A stretch of 64,000 nucleotides of DNA, from NCBI GenBank assembly GCA_018292915.2, contig JACVVK020000084.1, positions 22,501 to 86,500 on the forward strand, given 5' to 3'. This DNA comes from Batillaria attramentaria. Taxonomy: Eukaryota > Mollusca > Gastropoda > Batillariidae. Numbering within the stretch: the first letter of the stretch is position 1; the number at the start of each line of letters is the position of its first letter. The position numbers and the translations under genes were made by a program. The notes beneath the pieces were generated by a model. It searched no databases. It saw only the letters and a list, made by a program, of their open reading frames with translations, and had not been told where the DNA came from. Below are positions 9,926 to 20,590 of the stretch, in pieces.

Positions 9926-10609
9926 ATATGCATCTTCACGATATCTGTCAACTTGGCCCACGTCAGTCGATCTGTGAACTTGGAGCAGTCGACACCAGTC
10001 GCTTTAATGATATCATGCTTTTGTCTCGGATATACACGACACAGGTCAATCGTTTCGCTTGGAAAAGTTTAGTCTTGTGCCTTTAAATCACCTGTATCTG
10101 GACAGTCTGTAAACATTGCTGGTGCAAAAAAAGTGAAAGAAAAAAGATAAACAACAGCAAAAAACAAACAAGAGCCTCCCCCTCCCCCCCCCCCAAAAAA
10201 AGGGAGCAAACTTGTGACCCTTACGTTACACACACGCAGAAAAAAAGAAAACTGGTATTGGGTGAACTGGTGCAACTCTCCATTCCATCTACATAAAGAT
10301 TTGTAGTTCACTGTGTATAGTTCTGCCTGTGCAAAATCATGATCATAATGTGTGTCAGTACCTGAAAAAAAAAACCACATAATGCCTCCAATGAAATATC
10401 TTCCCCCCGTTTGCATAGGGGGACGGTATAGACATGCGATGAAAGCATAAACTCTCGTACGTTCAGTTCCCCCCTGCTTCAGACGCTTATGTACACACAC
10501 CGCAAGGTGGTGCATTATGAACAGTGTCACGACATATTAATACCAAGGACCATACGCTGTCTACGTTGGCTGAAGAGAAAATATGGGTTCCTTTTGTCGT
10601 GGCTCGCTG
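9926..10609. other. intergenic, no gene recognised
   Basis: No gene, repeat family or motif recognised. A C/A homopolymer junction lies at 10178-10202. Confidence 0.5.
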
Positions 10610-11281
10610 TCCCTGGAACTATTAAAGCCCATTAAAGCGCCCCTCGCGGACGATGGCCTCCCCTGTACGCGGCCTACGCTCAGAGAAAACACTTGAAATG
10701 TTAGTCCAGCTCCGTTTGTCGCACCGTTCTGATATACAACCCTATAAAAACCTTACGCCGCCACTATCACAGACGTGGATTTATTTATTCACAGCTCTGT
10801 GGCCATCTCGGCACGAGCCACGCACGCGATACCCTATTGCGCATGCGCAGCTTTAAAAAAAGAAAAAAGAAAAAGCGCCCTCTCAGCGCATCAATCCGGT
10901 TTTGAAGACAGGGGGATATGGGGAAGGGGGGGGGGCGATTTTAGGGAGAGAGAGAGAGAGAGAGAGAGAGAAATTGCGCGAAATCGTAGACGGAGATGTA
11001 TATTATTGAAATATTCTTTGCAGTATAGAGGGTGCTGCCCCCGGTGGCTCGCCGCAGCTGTATGCAAATGAGGGATGAGAGGGGAGGTAATGGGGTGGGC
11101 CCTGCGCGGATGTAAGTGTGTCTCCCGGGCCGTGTCTTGTCCCCCACGCACGGCCCGCACATCCAAATAAGGGGGCCGGGCTCCTGTATGTCCCTTGCCT
11201 GAATGTAATCACTTCGAGCACGACGGCCGACGCCGGGCGGGCTTCAAAACACAACACTGCACACATTTTCAAAACACAGGG
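10610..11281. other. GC-rich, repeat-poor island with an adjacent E-box and POU octamer
   Basis: Apart from a (GA)n at 10945-10971 this block matches none of the repeat families here. It contains CAGCTG (11055-11060) followed after one base by ATGCAAAT (11062-11069), an E-box directly beside a POU octamer. In vertebrate neural enhancers, Ascl1 and POU3F factors bind such neighbouring sites together. A regulatory role for the bHLH gene 27 kb away is inference only. Confidence 0.3.
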
Positions 11282-11342
11282 TTAGTTAGTTAGTTATTTA
11301 GGGCTTAACGCCGCGCAAGCAACAAAGACTATTTCGCGGCTA
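11282..11342. mobile_element. small insertion with 11-14 bp direct repeats
   Basis: Sixty-one bases (GTTA repeats, GGGCTTAACGCCGCGCAAGC...) lie between two copies of TTCAAAACACAGGG (11268-11281 and 11344-11357). The insert resembles a retroelement 3' tail like that at 5146-5200. The right-hand copy of the repeat was then reused by the SINE at 11355. Confidence 0.5.
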
Positions 11343-11354
11343 TTCAAAACACAG

Positions 11355-11526
11355 GGAGGGAAGCCGGGATAACCGAATGATAGAGCGTTGGGCTTTCAAA
11401 TGCTAGGGTCGTGAGTTCGAATCCCGGATGGGGCCAAATATTTGTGCTGGTCTTTTTGTCGTTGTCCCGTCTTTGATGTCACCCTTACGTGGTGAAAAAG
11501 GTCGTTAAACTCCCAAACACCCCAGC
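11355..11526 (+). mobile_element. SINE-A, full length, with TSD
   Basis: Complete head and body. TCAAAACACAG at 11344-11354 recurs at 11527-11537, so the insertion has a perfect 11-bp target duplication. Confidence 0.88.
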
Positions 11527-11537
11527 TCAAAACACAG

Positions 11538-11873
11538 CCTTCTAGAGCTAGTTATTATTTTTCTTTTTCTTTTTTAATTTAAATCTTTGTTAGATATGAA
11601 TTATCTATATCGTACCTCTGTACTGAGTATAGAGGAAAAAGTTAATAGATATATGTGATGATAATTTTTTTTCTAAACCTGAACATTTTTTCCCCTGACT
11701 CACAAAAAAGAAGAAATGTTTTAGAAAAGGGCTTCTGATAGATATGTAGGTTAGTAAGCTAGTGCTTAAACGTTCCTGCTACGAGACGCGGGCTTCTGAA
11801 AAAGACGATCGATCGAGAAAACAATGCAAGTGTTTTTGAAACTGTTTCTCGAATTGTAAAATCCAGTGTAGTT
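11538..11873. other. intergenic, no gene recognised
   Basis: AT-rich sequence. Nothing recognised. Confidence 0.5.
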
Positions 11874-12037
11874 ATTGCTCGGGTCGCGAGTTCGAATCCC
11901 GGCTGGAGCTAGATATTTGTCCTGGCCTTTTCCTCGATGTTCCGTCTTTGATATCACCCATATGTGGTGGAAAAGGACGATAAAATCCCAAACACCCACC
12001 CACCCAATGTAATTATTATTATTATTATTATTATTAG
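11874..12037 (+). mobile_element. SINE-A lacking its first ~45 bp, (ATT)n tail
   Basis: Starts at GCTCGGGTCGCGAGTTCGAA, just before the B box, and runs through the complete body to CACCCACCCACCC. An (ATT)n tail follows at 12013-12037. Confidence 0.78.
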
Positions 12038-12499
12038 AGTTGTTTCACAAAGATTCACAGGTTCAGCGGGTAACTAGAGTGTACAGAACCCGCATGTATT
12101 GAAAAGACTCCGCACGTGTTCTATGGGCGAGGTGTGACCATTCTACGCACAAACCATTTTGTGGCACGACCACTGCTCGCAAACAACAGTGTTATGCAGG
12201 GCATGAGTGCGGTAACAGTCTCTGTTGAAGGAGAATGGGTACTCGTGAAGGTCGCCCACCTGCGCACAGCCCGACGCGTGGTTTCTTTTCTCGCGTGACT
12301 TTTGCGCCAGGGGCGACATAACTGACGCGGTCGTGACGGCACATATAGTGACGTCATTTATATAATGATAAATTAAAGATGGATATAATAATTATTGTAA
12401 GAGCATTTTTCATACACAAACTGATCTCCCTGCAATTCACTAAAACGGAGCCCCATGATTTCACTATAGCACACTGTTCTTGAGAAAGGACTGTATCTC

Positions 12500-12502
<3 letters not shown>
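12038..12502. other. intergenic, no gene recognised
   Basis: Unassigned. Short frames on both strands carry no recognisable domain. Confidence 0.5.
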
Positions 12503-12573
<71 letters not shown>

Positions 12574-12733
12574 AGAGTTAACGTCCTTTTCCACCACCAC
12601 GTATGGGTGATATCAAAGACGGGACAACGCAAAAAAGACCAGCACAAGTATTTGGCCCCAGCGGGGAATCGAACTCACGACCCTAGCACTGGAAGTCCAA
12701 CGCTCTACCAACGCCAACGCTATCCAGGATCCG
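12503..12733 (-). mobile_element. (GT)n fused to SINE-A
   Basis: A pure (GT)n tract (12503-12570) joins a minus-strand SINE-A (12571-12733). In SINE orientation the element ends in (AC)n. The head region carries a small duplication (CCAACGCTCTACCAACGCCAACGCTATCC). Confidence 0.82.
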
Positions 12734-12852
12734 GTATCTAAATTTGAATACAGTCTGTAAAACAAACAAACAAACACAAAGAAAATACAATCACAAAGCG
12801 TATGCCTTTTTTATGCTGCTCATGAGTCATGTCACTATTTCTCTCTTTCGCA

Positions 12853-12931
12853 GAGCCGGGGTGACCGAATGGTAGAGCGTTGGACTTCTAATGCTCGGGT
12901 CGTGAGTTCGTATCCCGGATGGGGCCAAATG
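12853..12931 (+). mobile_element. SINE-A tRNA-like head only
   Basis: GAGCCGGGGTGACCGAATGG through TATCCCGGATGGGGCCAAAT. The copy stops abruptly where the body should begin. Without the body it could be mistaken for a tRNA gene, but its sequence tracks the SINE-A heads. Confidence 0.7.
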
Positions 12932-13858
12932 AGACTGCAACAAGTTAATTTAATAGTTATATCTTAGCAATGTATTTGTCTGGACACATGTGTTTTACGC
13001 TATCCACTCTCACCTTCATCAGCACACTAATCTCCTACAATAAAAAGAAGGGTTTTGTTTGTTTGTTTGTTTGTTTTGGGGTGGGGTTTTTTTATTTTAT
13101 TTTTTGCTTCGAAACTTAGTCTTAAAATAAAAAGAAGTCTTATGTTTTTAAACTGAATGTCCTCAGGTCAGTCCCAATGGCACACGAAGGCAGAAGTGCC
13201 GCTGGAACAGAAACCACGCCAGCTAGCTGGCACGGCGGGAGTGACCCTGGCGTGCTCCGGCTCTCGCGACAGGCACGCGCCAACCACTGGATCTGTTATC
13301 GTCCCCTTTCATAACACAACGGACCCTCAGTGAGCTCGGTCTCAACTTACCTGGCAAGCGGAAGAAAGGAGAGACAGGGTCTACACTTTTGTCCCATTCT
13401 GTTTTCGCTATAGGTCTCATTTTGTCCGAATTAGCCGAGACGGGTGAAGCCATAGGTACTGTTTCACTGTTCGTGAATGTGCCTTTCTTGGTTTATAGAT
13501 CTCAATTTGCTGGAGTCTGGGTAGAGTTGCAGTATGATCGTGTCTGGCTGGAGGAAAAGACAGAGCATACTTTGTCGGTTTTTGGTTTTACTTTTGGATT
13601 TTTTTTTTTTTTGTAATTTTTATTTTTATTTTATTTATTTATTTATTTTATTTTTTTTTTGTGGGGGGGGGGGGGGCAAGATTTTCCACGAGACAGATTC
13701 AGCTGGGCTCCTGATCAAAAGTGTTTGATTTAAACAGATTTATTTCGTTGCACTAGAGGAAATACAGAGAAACAGTTTGAGCATAAACAAGACGAACTTA
13801 GAGAATGCTCAATAAACATTTCAGTTAAAGCAATCTTGCAACGGCGGTTTACGAATTA

Positions 13859-13897
<39 letters not shown>

Positions 13898-14019
13898 GGT
13901 TTCAGTTGGTGAGCATTTTCTTTTCAACAGCGGTCAGCTGCTGCAGTCGCTCTTCGTGTGTATGTATTTATGTGGCTAATAAAAACGTGCCAAAATTGTG
14001 ATAGTAAACTCTAGAACAG
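12932..14019. other. intergenic, no gene recognised
   Basis: Contains (TTTG)n at 13056-13075, a T/G-rich tract at 13597-13677, and (GA)n/(GACA)n at 13859-13897. No gene supported. Confidence 0.5.
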
Positions 14020-14400
14020 TGTTAACAATATGTACGCTAACTGACAATTGGAGGTCTGTGTTGCCATGGAGAAGTAGATTTATATCAAACGGGTTTAATC
14101 TGTTAAGGACTCTAAATCCAGATATGTCCATTTTTAACCAGTCTCACCTGTGCCAGTGAGGACTGAGAGGGATCGGGGGAAGGGGTGAACACCCCCCCCC
14201 CCCAACTCCCCAATTTTACGTCTTGCTGTGTGCTGACCGTGTTTCCATTTGTCCGAATTAGGTGACGCTGCTTGGTACAAATCAAACCATGCTTTATACG
14301 TGTTGCACTTATGCTCTTTGGAGTTAGTTTCAGTAATTCTGTGTTCACTGGGCGACTGTCATTGAATATTTCCCAGTCAAGCAACACTGGTTCAAGGCTT
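14020..14400 (-). pseudogene. LINE 3' fragment, family shared with 31863-32370
   Basis: The minus strand encodes LLLHGNT.LQLSV near 14025-14075, matching LPLHGNTALPLSV in the copy at 31863. A ~90-codon frame lies further upstream (14112-14387). The downstream DNA of both copies shares CTGCAGCAG.T...GCTG. The 31863 copy also carries the AEHFLLECPE motif found near the C-terminus of some non-LTR retrotransposon proteins. Assignment of this copy rests on its homology to that one. Confidence 0.4.
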
Positions 14401-14440
14401 AGTGCTTAGTTTGCGTCTTATATTTTGTATTAGTCATAGG

Positions 14441-14480
14441 GTTTCGTTTCGTTTCGTTTCGTTTCGTTTTGTTTTGTTTT
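14441..14480. repeat. (GTTTC)n pentanucleotide repeat
   Basis: Five or more GTTTC units decaying to GTTTT. Confidence 0.85.
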
Positions 14481-14589
14481 GATCTCAAAATTTATTTCAT
14501 GTGTGTGCAAATTTTCACTTCAAATTTGCCACTTCAAACAATTTTCAATGAAATAGTCAGACGTCAACAACAGAACTAGCACAAAATGT

Positions 14590-14680
14590 TGAATTCCAGC
14601 TCATGGACCCGAACCCGCGACCAGCAGTCTAAAGTCCTGTGCAACTCAACTATCCCAAATTCCCTCGACAGAAAGAGTGG
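14590..14680 (-). mobile_element. tRNA-like SINE head, degraded
   Basis: The minus strand reads GGAATTTGGGATAGTTGAGTTG then CTGGTCGCGGGTTCGGGTCC, an A-box/B-box-like arrangement with poor stems. The body is not recognised. Confidence 0.3.
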
Positions 14681-14699
14681 TCGCACAACAAAGGGCACA

Positions 14700-15716
14700 T
14701 AACTATCGTCCTATTTCCATCATCCGGTACACCGATTAAAAATAATTTCTAAGGCAGAATTCGAAAGCAGGCGGTTAAAATTGCAACTGTGCAAAACCCA
14801 GCCCACTTTCACCCGCTGATTCAATCGTTTTTCGCTTATCTCTCCCTCCGATCAAAACTCTCCCTCTTCAAATTTTAGGTCAGTTTTTTTTTTCTTCCTA
14901 TCCCTTCGTTCAGGATAGGTGCGTCGGGTCATGCACGCGTCACACATTCAGCGTTTTTGAAAAGTACAAGAATTTGCAAAAGAAACGTTTCTCCAAACAA
15001 CCTCAATAATTTTCGCCGGTACGCAAACGTTTCAAAGCAATTTTACTAGTTCTTTCGACACCCAAAAGGTCCGGGGGGAAGAGTACTGTGTGCCTCAGCA
15101 TTTTCTGTCGGTCGGGCAAAGGAAATAAAATTGTGAAGGTTAGTTCACGACTCTCACAATACAAGCGGGACCTAATGTAAAGAGCAACTTGCAGTGAAAT
15201 GGACTGGAGAGACTTAAAGGGAGGGAACCGCACCAGGAGGTCCATGGAGTCGCCTTTTCCTAGCGTCCTTAAGGCCAACCACAAATCAGAGTTTCGTTTT
15301 TTTACCGTCGCCGGGGGGGCCCTTCTGTGCCGGGCACGCGCGGATACGCACCAGTGCGCACGCTCTCTTACCAGACGGTCACGGTTGGTTGAAATTTATA
15401 ATCTACTTCAGGAGACGATTTTTAAAAAAGTCAGTTGTGTTTTATTCGAAATTGTGTGTGCCTACAACATAACTTGTTAGTTTTAAATTCACCGAAAACG
15501 GATTCAGGAAAAGTAGTTCAATACAAATAAAACACACACGCAAAAAAAACCAAAAAACAAACAAACAAACAAACAAACAAACAAACAAATTTTGGCGACT
15601 TTAAACGTCATCATGGATACAGTACTTCCTAAAAGAAGGAATTTCAATTTATCTTTATATGCTGATATAGCTTTACTAACACAAACGAAAATTCTCGCAG
15701 TGTTTCACGTTGACCC
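14700..15716. other. intergenic, no gene recognised
   Basis: Overlapping 93-codon frames on opposite strands (about 15003-15480) have no recognisable domain. A (CAAA)n repeat lies at 15557-15590. Confidence 0.5.
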
Positions 15717-15823
15717 GCTGGGGCCATGTACTTGTGCAGATCTTTTTCTAGTTGCCCCGTTTTTGATATCACCCATACGTGGTGGAAAAGGACGTTAAAC
15801 TCCCAAACACCCAACCACCCCCA
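15717..15823 (+). mobile_element. SINE-A body, head missing
   Basis: Begins at CTGGGGCCATGTACTTGTGC and runs to CACCCAACCACCCC. A 5'-truncated copy. Confidence 0.78.
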
Positions 15824-16969
15824 ACCCTTCACGCTGACTTACGCCACGAAAGGGACAGGGAGTCATTTTTGCGTAGAAATCAAACTGGCGTCATTCATTC
15901 GACCACGAGCCACGCCTCTATTCACACGCGCACACAGCTTTCAAGTTCAAAGAACAGTTTTCAAAAAGCTTTCCCATTGTGCTTCATCGGTACGCGATGC
16001 GTTATTCGTTTGCAGTCTCAACAAAAACTGCTTCGCGAGCACTTTCCAAACACAAGGTCGCATATCCGTTAAGATATACAATCCACGCCAGCGGTGAGCG
16101 TCCGAAACGGGCAAACTTTGTCGGGGCGTTTGCGTCAGGGGTTGCTAAACTTTCTTTGAGGGGTATAGTTTCAACAAGGAGTGAACCACTGTTCTCCGGC
16201 ACACACAGATCACGTCACCGGCCAACCTGAGAAGTTCAGCATCTGCTGTTGCACGACTACACACACACAGACCTGGACAACGACAAGGTGAAGAAATAAA
16301 GTCTTCTTCTCCATGACAATGGAACGGTTGCACAAAAACGGCACGTGCTACGTGTGGTCTCTTTTGATAACTCTCATAAAAAAAAAAAACCCACGAGACA
16401 CCGGTATCGCGGCATTCCCTGCCTCACAAAACAGACGTTTAAGACTAATCCGTCTGAAGTCTCGGACATTGTGAGTCGTATCTCGGGGGCATTTCTTTAC
16501 GCTGAACTCTAATCTATCACAGCTAACAAACAAGGCGTCAGCTCAGTGGCGAATAAATTTGCAAGTTTGCCTTACGTTCAGGAGGGGGAAAAAAATTCCG
16601 TGACTTGCTCAACAAGTTTTCCGTGCGCAACTCTCTTGCTTCTGAACAAATTCAGTTTTATGAGCTTCTCTCTGCTTTACGCGAGGTGACGCATTTTCAC
16701 CCAGATGCGTGCACCCAAGCAGGGACCTTGGCTGAACTCAACGTCCATGGTCTGTGACAGCAACCAGATTATCTCCGCCGCAGCGATCTTCGCGTTTCGT
16801 TCACGTTTCTGCGGAGGAGGAGAACTTTAAAAAAAAAAGATTTTGTCTGCCTGGATATGTTTTTGTCTTATGCTTGTTTTTAATGTAAGCTGTGCATTTT
16901 TCATCAAAAACACAAAATATATTAGAGTCTGATACAATACACTCCAGCTGTGCAAATATTGATGTAATA
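15824..16969. other. intergenic, no gene recognised
   Basis: No repeats of the families seen elsewhere and no recognisable domain in its short frames. Confidence 0.5.
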
Positions 16970-17265
16970 ACTAATAATAACTATACTATTTGAGTATTGT
17001 GTAAGCGCTTTACCCAGTTTCTTTAAATGGCTCAAAGCGCCGCGAGCTGCACCCAACACGCACGCTCACGTGAACCAAACGCAGTCTCCCGCACACTGGA
17101 CATGAGCAAATTACAATCATGTGGTGCGAAGTTCCGGAATTTAAAGTTGCATTTATTTTCAAATCTTGTAGGCTGAACATTTCCAAGGCAGAGGGGGAGG
17201 AAGCTGGAGTACCCGGAGAGAACCCCCGACGATCGGCCCGAATGAACGGTATCACAAACCAAAGT
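16970..17265 (-). mobile_element. SINE-B, 5'-truncated
   Basis: The minus strand matches the body of the full SINE-B at 31082-31486. Shared blocks are GTTCATTCGGGCCGATCGTCGG, GGAGTACTCC-type GGTACTCCAGCTTCC, TGTCCAGTGTGCGGGAGA, CACGTGAGCGTGCGTGTTGGG and GGCGCTTTGAGCC. The tRNA-like head is absent. Confidence 0.72.
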
Positions 17266-17324
17266 TTTCTTTTTTTGCAAGATGTCCTTTTGTTTTCAAA
17301 AGACTGACAAGAAGCCACTGGAAT

Positions 17325-17395
17325 CTGTCGCTCGCGTGGCTGAGTGTTGGACTTTCGATCAATAGGTTGCAGGTTCAAAACTCAACACGGTCTGA
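17325..17395 (+). mobile_element. tRNA-like head of an unnamed SINE
   Basis: GCTCGCGTGGCTGAGTGTTGG (A-box region) and GGTTGCAGGTTCAAAACTC (B-box region). It runs into the SINE-A target duplication at 17382. Poor stems argue against a functional tRNA. Confidence 0.4.
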
Positions 17396-17503
17396 GGGGG
17401 TGGGGTGGGTGTTTGGGGGTTTAACGTCTTTTTCCACCACACAGGGTGATATCAAAGACGGGGCAACGATGAAAAAGCCAGCACAAATATGTGGCCCCAG
17501 CCG
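17396..17503 (-). mobile_element. SINE-A, 5'-truncated, 14-bp TSD
   Basis: A 108 bp minus-strand copy lacking the head. TCAACACGGTCTGA flanks it perfectly at 17382-17395 and 17504-17517. The perfect duplication indicates a recent insertion. Confidence 0.9.
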
Positions 17504-17655
17504 TCAACACGGTCTGAATGTGGACAGACCCCCTTTTTTCCAGTACCCTTTGCCCCTCTCTTTACCTTCGTGGTGAACATCCACCACCTCTCACAGTTTT
17601 AAGGAAAGCTACGTTCTTGTATTGTCCATACTTGCCACACGACTGAGGCAAAATA

Positions 17656-17902
17656 CAGACTTCAGCATAAGTCAAGGACCACCTTGACAGACAGGTCTAA
17701 TTTTTAAGAATTCACCCAAAAAAAAAAAAAAAAAAAAAAAGATCAAGGAATCTTTCAAAATGTTTTGCTGTGAAAGTGTTGAAGGGTTAACAATGCATCC
17801 TGCAAAGCTTGCTGAAGCTGGAAAACCACCATGTGCTGCACGGACATCTTCCAGGAATTTTAGCCAAATTTGCAAATGGTCCTTGACTTATGTTGAAGTC
17901 TG
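17656..17902. mobile_element. Tc1/mariner-type MITE with 26-bp TIRs and TA TSD
   Basis: The left terminus CAGACTTCAGCATAAGTCAAGG plus ACCA (17656-17681) is inverted at 17877-17902 with one mismatch. TA lies immediately outside both ends (17654-17655, 17903-17904), the target of Tc1/mariner elements. The 247 bp interior has an A-run (17718-17740) and no transposase, so it is non-autonomous. Confidence 0.88.
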
Positions 17903-17985
17903 TACCACCACCACCACCAATAATAATAATGATAATAATAATAATAATGACGTATATTGTATAAAACAATAATTGAAGCATTGGA

Positions 17986-18083
17986 CGGTGGGTGGGTGTT
18001 TGGGAGTTTAACGTCCTTTTTCCGCCACATAAGGGTGACATCAAAGACGGGGCAACGAGAAAAAGGCCAGCACAAATAAATTT
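17986..18083 (-). mobile_element. SINE-A, 5'-truncated, 10-bp TSD
   Basis: Body only, ending at GCCAGCACAAATA. AAGCATTGGA flanks it at 17976-17985 and 18084-18093. An (AAT)n tract lies nearby at 17921-17948. Confidence 0.82.
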
Positions 18084-18093
18084 AAGCATTGGA

Positions 18094-18745
18094 ATGTGTT
18101 GCGGTTATGTACATTGTCCGATATGTGGCACTTCAGCCGTACAAATGTTAACTGTGTGTCACGTGCGCCTTGGAAATAGAGAGCTGGGATAACTTTGCCT
18201 CGGAAATGCTCATCAGTCATAAAATTTCAGGAACAGGAGTTCTTCCCCAAATCTCTTCAGTTTCAATTCTGACCACGCACAACTTTTAGTGGGGCCAGCT
18301 TGCGCGCCTGTCCCACGTGACGGATGATGACGAAGGGGGCACGAGCAGGCGTGACACGTGCTAATCGCGCATAATCCGCGCTCCTAGCGCCACCTGCAAT
18401 AGCGGACAGTCAGGGGCAGGTAAGTCCACCCACGTGTGCGTAATAAAAACCTGTGTTGTGAGTTCAGTTTTGACTGTCGCGCGGTTTGTAGGCACGTCGG
18501 GAAGGAGATGTGGCTGCAGGCAAAATGAGATGAAAAGCTGCAAGGTGGTAGACAGCTATGGCGGTGGTACTGTATCAAAAGTGTTGCGGCCCCCATCCGT
18601 CAGCCGCGGTGTCTCAAAGGTCGATGGTGGTGAGATAGCCGTGTCCCTAGAGACCGTTCCTTTGATGTTGGGTTGGCTAAGTGTTAATAACTCCTCAGAG
18701 AGATCTTCGTTTTATTAGTCTGATATGTGTATGTGTGTTCTCCTG
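18094..18745. other. intergenic, no gene recognised
   Basis: Apparently unique sequence. A 94-codon frame (18434-18718) is not recognised. Confidence 0.5.
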
Positions 18746-18942
18746 GGGGTCGGGTGGTTCAGTTGGATGAGCATGAAGTCGTGCGTTTGAATGCCGATAG
18801 GCCCAAAAATTTGTGCATCCCTCCCTCCCCCCCCCCCCCGCAACCCCCCCCCCCCCCCCCCGAGTGCCCATAGGTGGGTGGTTGCCTGCCTAGGGGTTTA
18901 ACGTCCGTTTTCCACCACACAAGAGTGATATCAAAGACGGAG
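18746..18942 (-). mobile_element. SINE fragments around a C homopolymer
   Basis: 18746-18820 is a degraded tRNA-like head on the plus strand (GGTGGTTCAGTTGGATGAGC, GTGCGTTTGAATGCC). C-runs follow at 18828-18862. 18871-18942 is a minus-strand SINE-A 3' part (GGTGGGTGGTT...GGGTTTAACGTCCGTTTTCC). Confidence 0.55.
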
Positions 18943-19074
18943 TATAGCTGTTTGCCGAAAAAATGTTGTTGGTTTTTTGTTTGTTTGTTTGTTTTTTTAA
19001 AGATATCTCCGGAACTTTATGAAAAGTCTACGACTACGAGCACACAAAGTTATGCTGTTTTCAGAGACCAAACG

Positions 19075-19077
<3 letters not shown>

Positions 19078-19146
<69 letters not shown>
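19078..19146. repeat. (CT)n followed by (TA)n
   Basis: About 46 bp of CT then about 22 bp of TA, directly before the minisatellite at 19147. Confidence 0.92.
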
Positions 19147-19156
<10 letters not shown>

Positions 19157-19253
19157 CTTGTTCTTGTTGTTTTAATATGGGACCCTTTGCCTTTACTCTT
19201 GAGCTATCGCGGTCGACGTATAACTTTCCGGGGTCTCGAAAGTGTGTTTTGGT

Positions 19254-19285
<32 letters not shown>

Positions 19286-19480
19286 AACATGGGACCCTTT
19301 GCTTTTACTCTTGAGCTATCGTGGTCTACTTATTTCTTTCCGAGAACTCGAAAGTGTGTTATAGTTTTGGTTTTGTTGTTGTTCTTGTTCTTGTTGTTTT
19401 AATATGGGACCCTTTGCCTTTACTCTTGAGCTATCGCGGTCGACGTATAACTTTCCGGGGTCTCGAAAGTGTGTTTTGGT

Positions 19481-19512
<32 letters not shown>

Positions 19513-19592
19513 AACATGAGACCCTTTGCTTTTACTCTTGAGCTATCGCGGTCTACTTATTTCTTTCCGAGGACTCGAAAGTGTGTTTTGGT

Positions 19593-19624
<32 letters not shown>

Positions 19625-19815
19625 AACATGGGACCCTTTGCTTTTACTCTTGAGCTATCGCGGTCTACTTATTTCTTTCCGAGGACTCGAAAGTGTGTTT
19701 TAGTTTTTGTTGTTGTTGTTGTTGTTTTGGGGTGTTTTTTTTTTTTTAAACATGGGACCTTTGCCTTTAATCTTGAGCTATCGCGGTCGACCTATAACTT
19801 TCCGCGGTCTTTAAT
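19147..19815 (+). repeat. minisatellite, six ~113 bp units of two types
   Basis: Each unit has a conserved core (GGGACCCTTTGC.TTTACTC, TTGAGCTATCGCGGTC) and a (TTG)n spacer. Unit starts are near 19173, 19286, 19400, 19513, 19625 and 19749. Two variants exist: one with GACGTATAACTTTCCGGGG, the other with TACTTATTTCTTTCCGAGG. They run in the order 1-2-1-2-2-1', as expected from expansion of a ~227 bp dimer. The period is not a multiple of three, and the open frames across it are low complexity, so I do not call a protein. An A-run follows at 19866-19891. Confidence 0.88.
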
Positions 19816-20083
19816 TTCAGAATGAAATGTTACGGAAACTGCAAAGAGGGAGCTAACTTTGATTTAAAAAAAAAGAAAAAAAAAAAAAAAAGACGTACGT
19901 TGGGGTTGATATGCAGGCCTCCAGGGCAAAATGATTCAGCCGGTCTGAGGTCAACAGAAAATTATGTCATGACAGAATTAGCGGTGTAGGTATTGTTTAA
20001 AGTGACAGTCACGTAGTGAAAACGCATTAATCACACCAGGCACACGCCAGTCTTTCTTCTGATGCTGCTGTTGTTATAGTGCA

Positions 20084-20088
20084 GTGGG

Positions 20089-20128
<40 letters not shown>

Positions 20129-20549
20129 GTGTGTGTGTGTGTGTGTGTGTGTCGCATGCTGATGTGTGTGTGTGGTGTCCGCTCCTCTCTTCTCTCTTCT
20201 CTCATCTCTCTCTCTCGTTCTCTCTCTGTGTGGGGTGTGTGTGTGTGTGGTGTGTTGTGTGTGTGTGTGTCTCTCTCCTCTCTCTCCATCTCTCTCTCTC
20301 CTCCTCTCTCAGTGTGTGTGTGTGTGGGTGTGTGTGTGTGTGTGTGTGTCTCTCTCCTCTCTCTCTATCTCTCTGTGTAGGTGGTGGTGGTGTGTGTGTG
20401 GTTGTGTCTCTCTCTCCTCTCTCCTTCTCTCTCTCTCTCTCCTGTGTGTGTGTGTGTGGTGTGCTGGTGTAGTTGGGTGTGTGGTGTCCTCTCTCTCTCG
20501 TCCTCTCGTCTCTCTCTCCTCTCTGTGGTGTGTGTGTGTGTGTGGGTGT

Positions 20550-20580
<31 letters not shown>

Positions 20581-20590
20581 TGTGTGTAAT
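20084..20590. repeat. compound (CT)n/(GT)n microsatellite block
   Basis: About 500 bp of alternating CT-rich and GT-rich tracts, seven or more alternations. Open frames over it are artefacts of composition. Confidence 0.92.

Noticed and set aside
12853..12931. tRNA gene candidate
   Set aside because: Good A and B boxes, but the sequence follows the SINE-A head family and lacks proper cloverleaf stems. The same applies to 9640-9712, 17325-17395, 31082-31150 and 60519-60600.
19019..19825. Val-rich proteins over the minisatellite
   Set aside because: (TTG)n spacers read as Val; the unit length is not a multiple of three, so the frame is not conserved.
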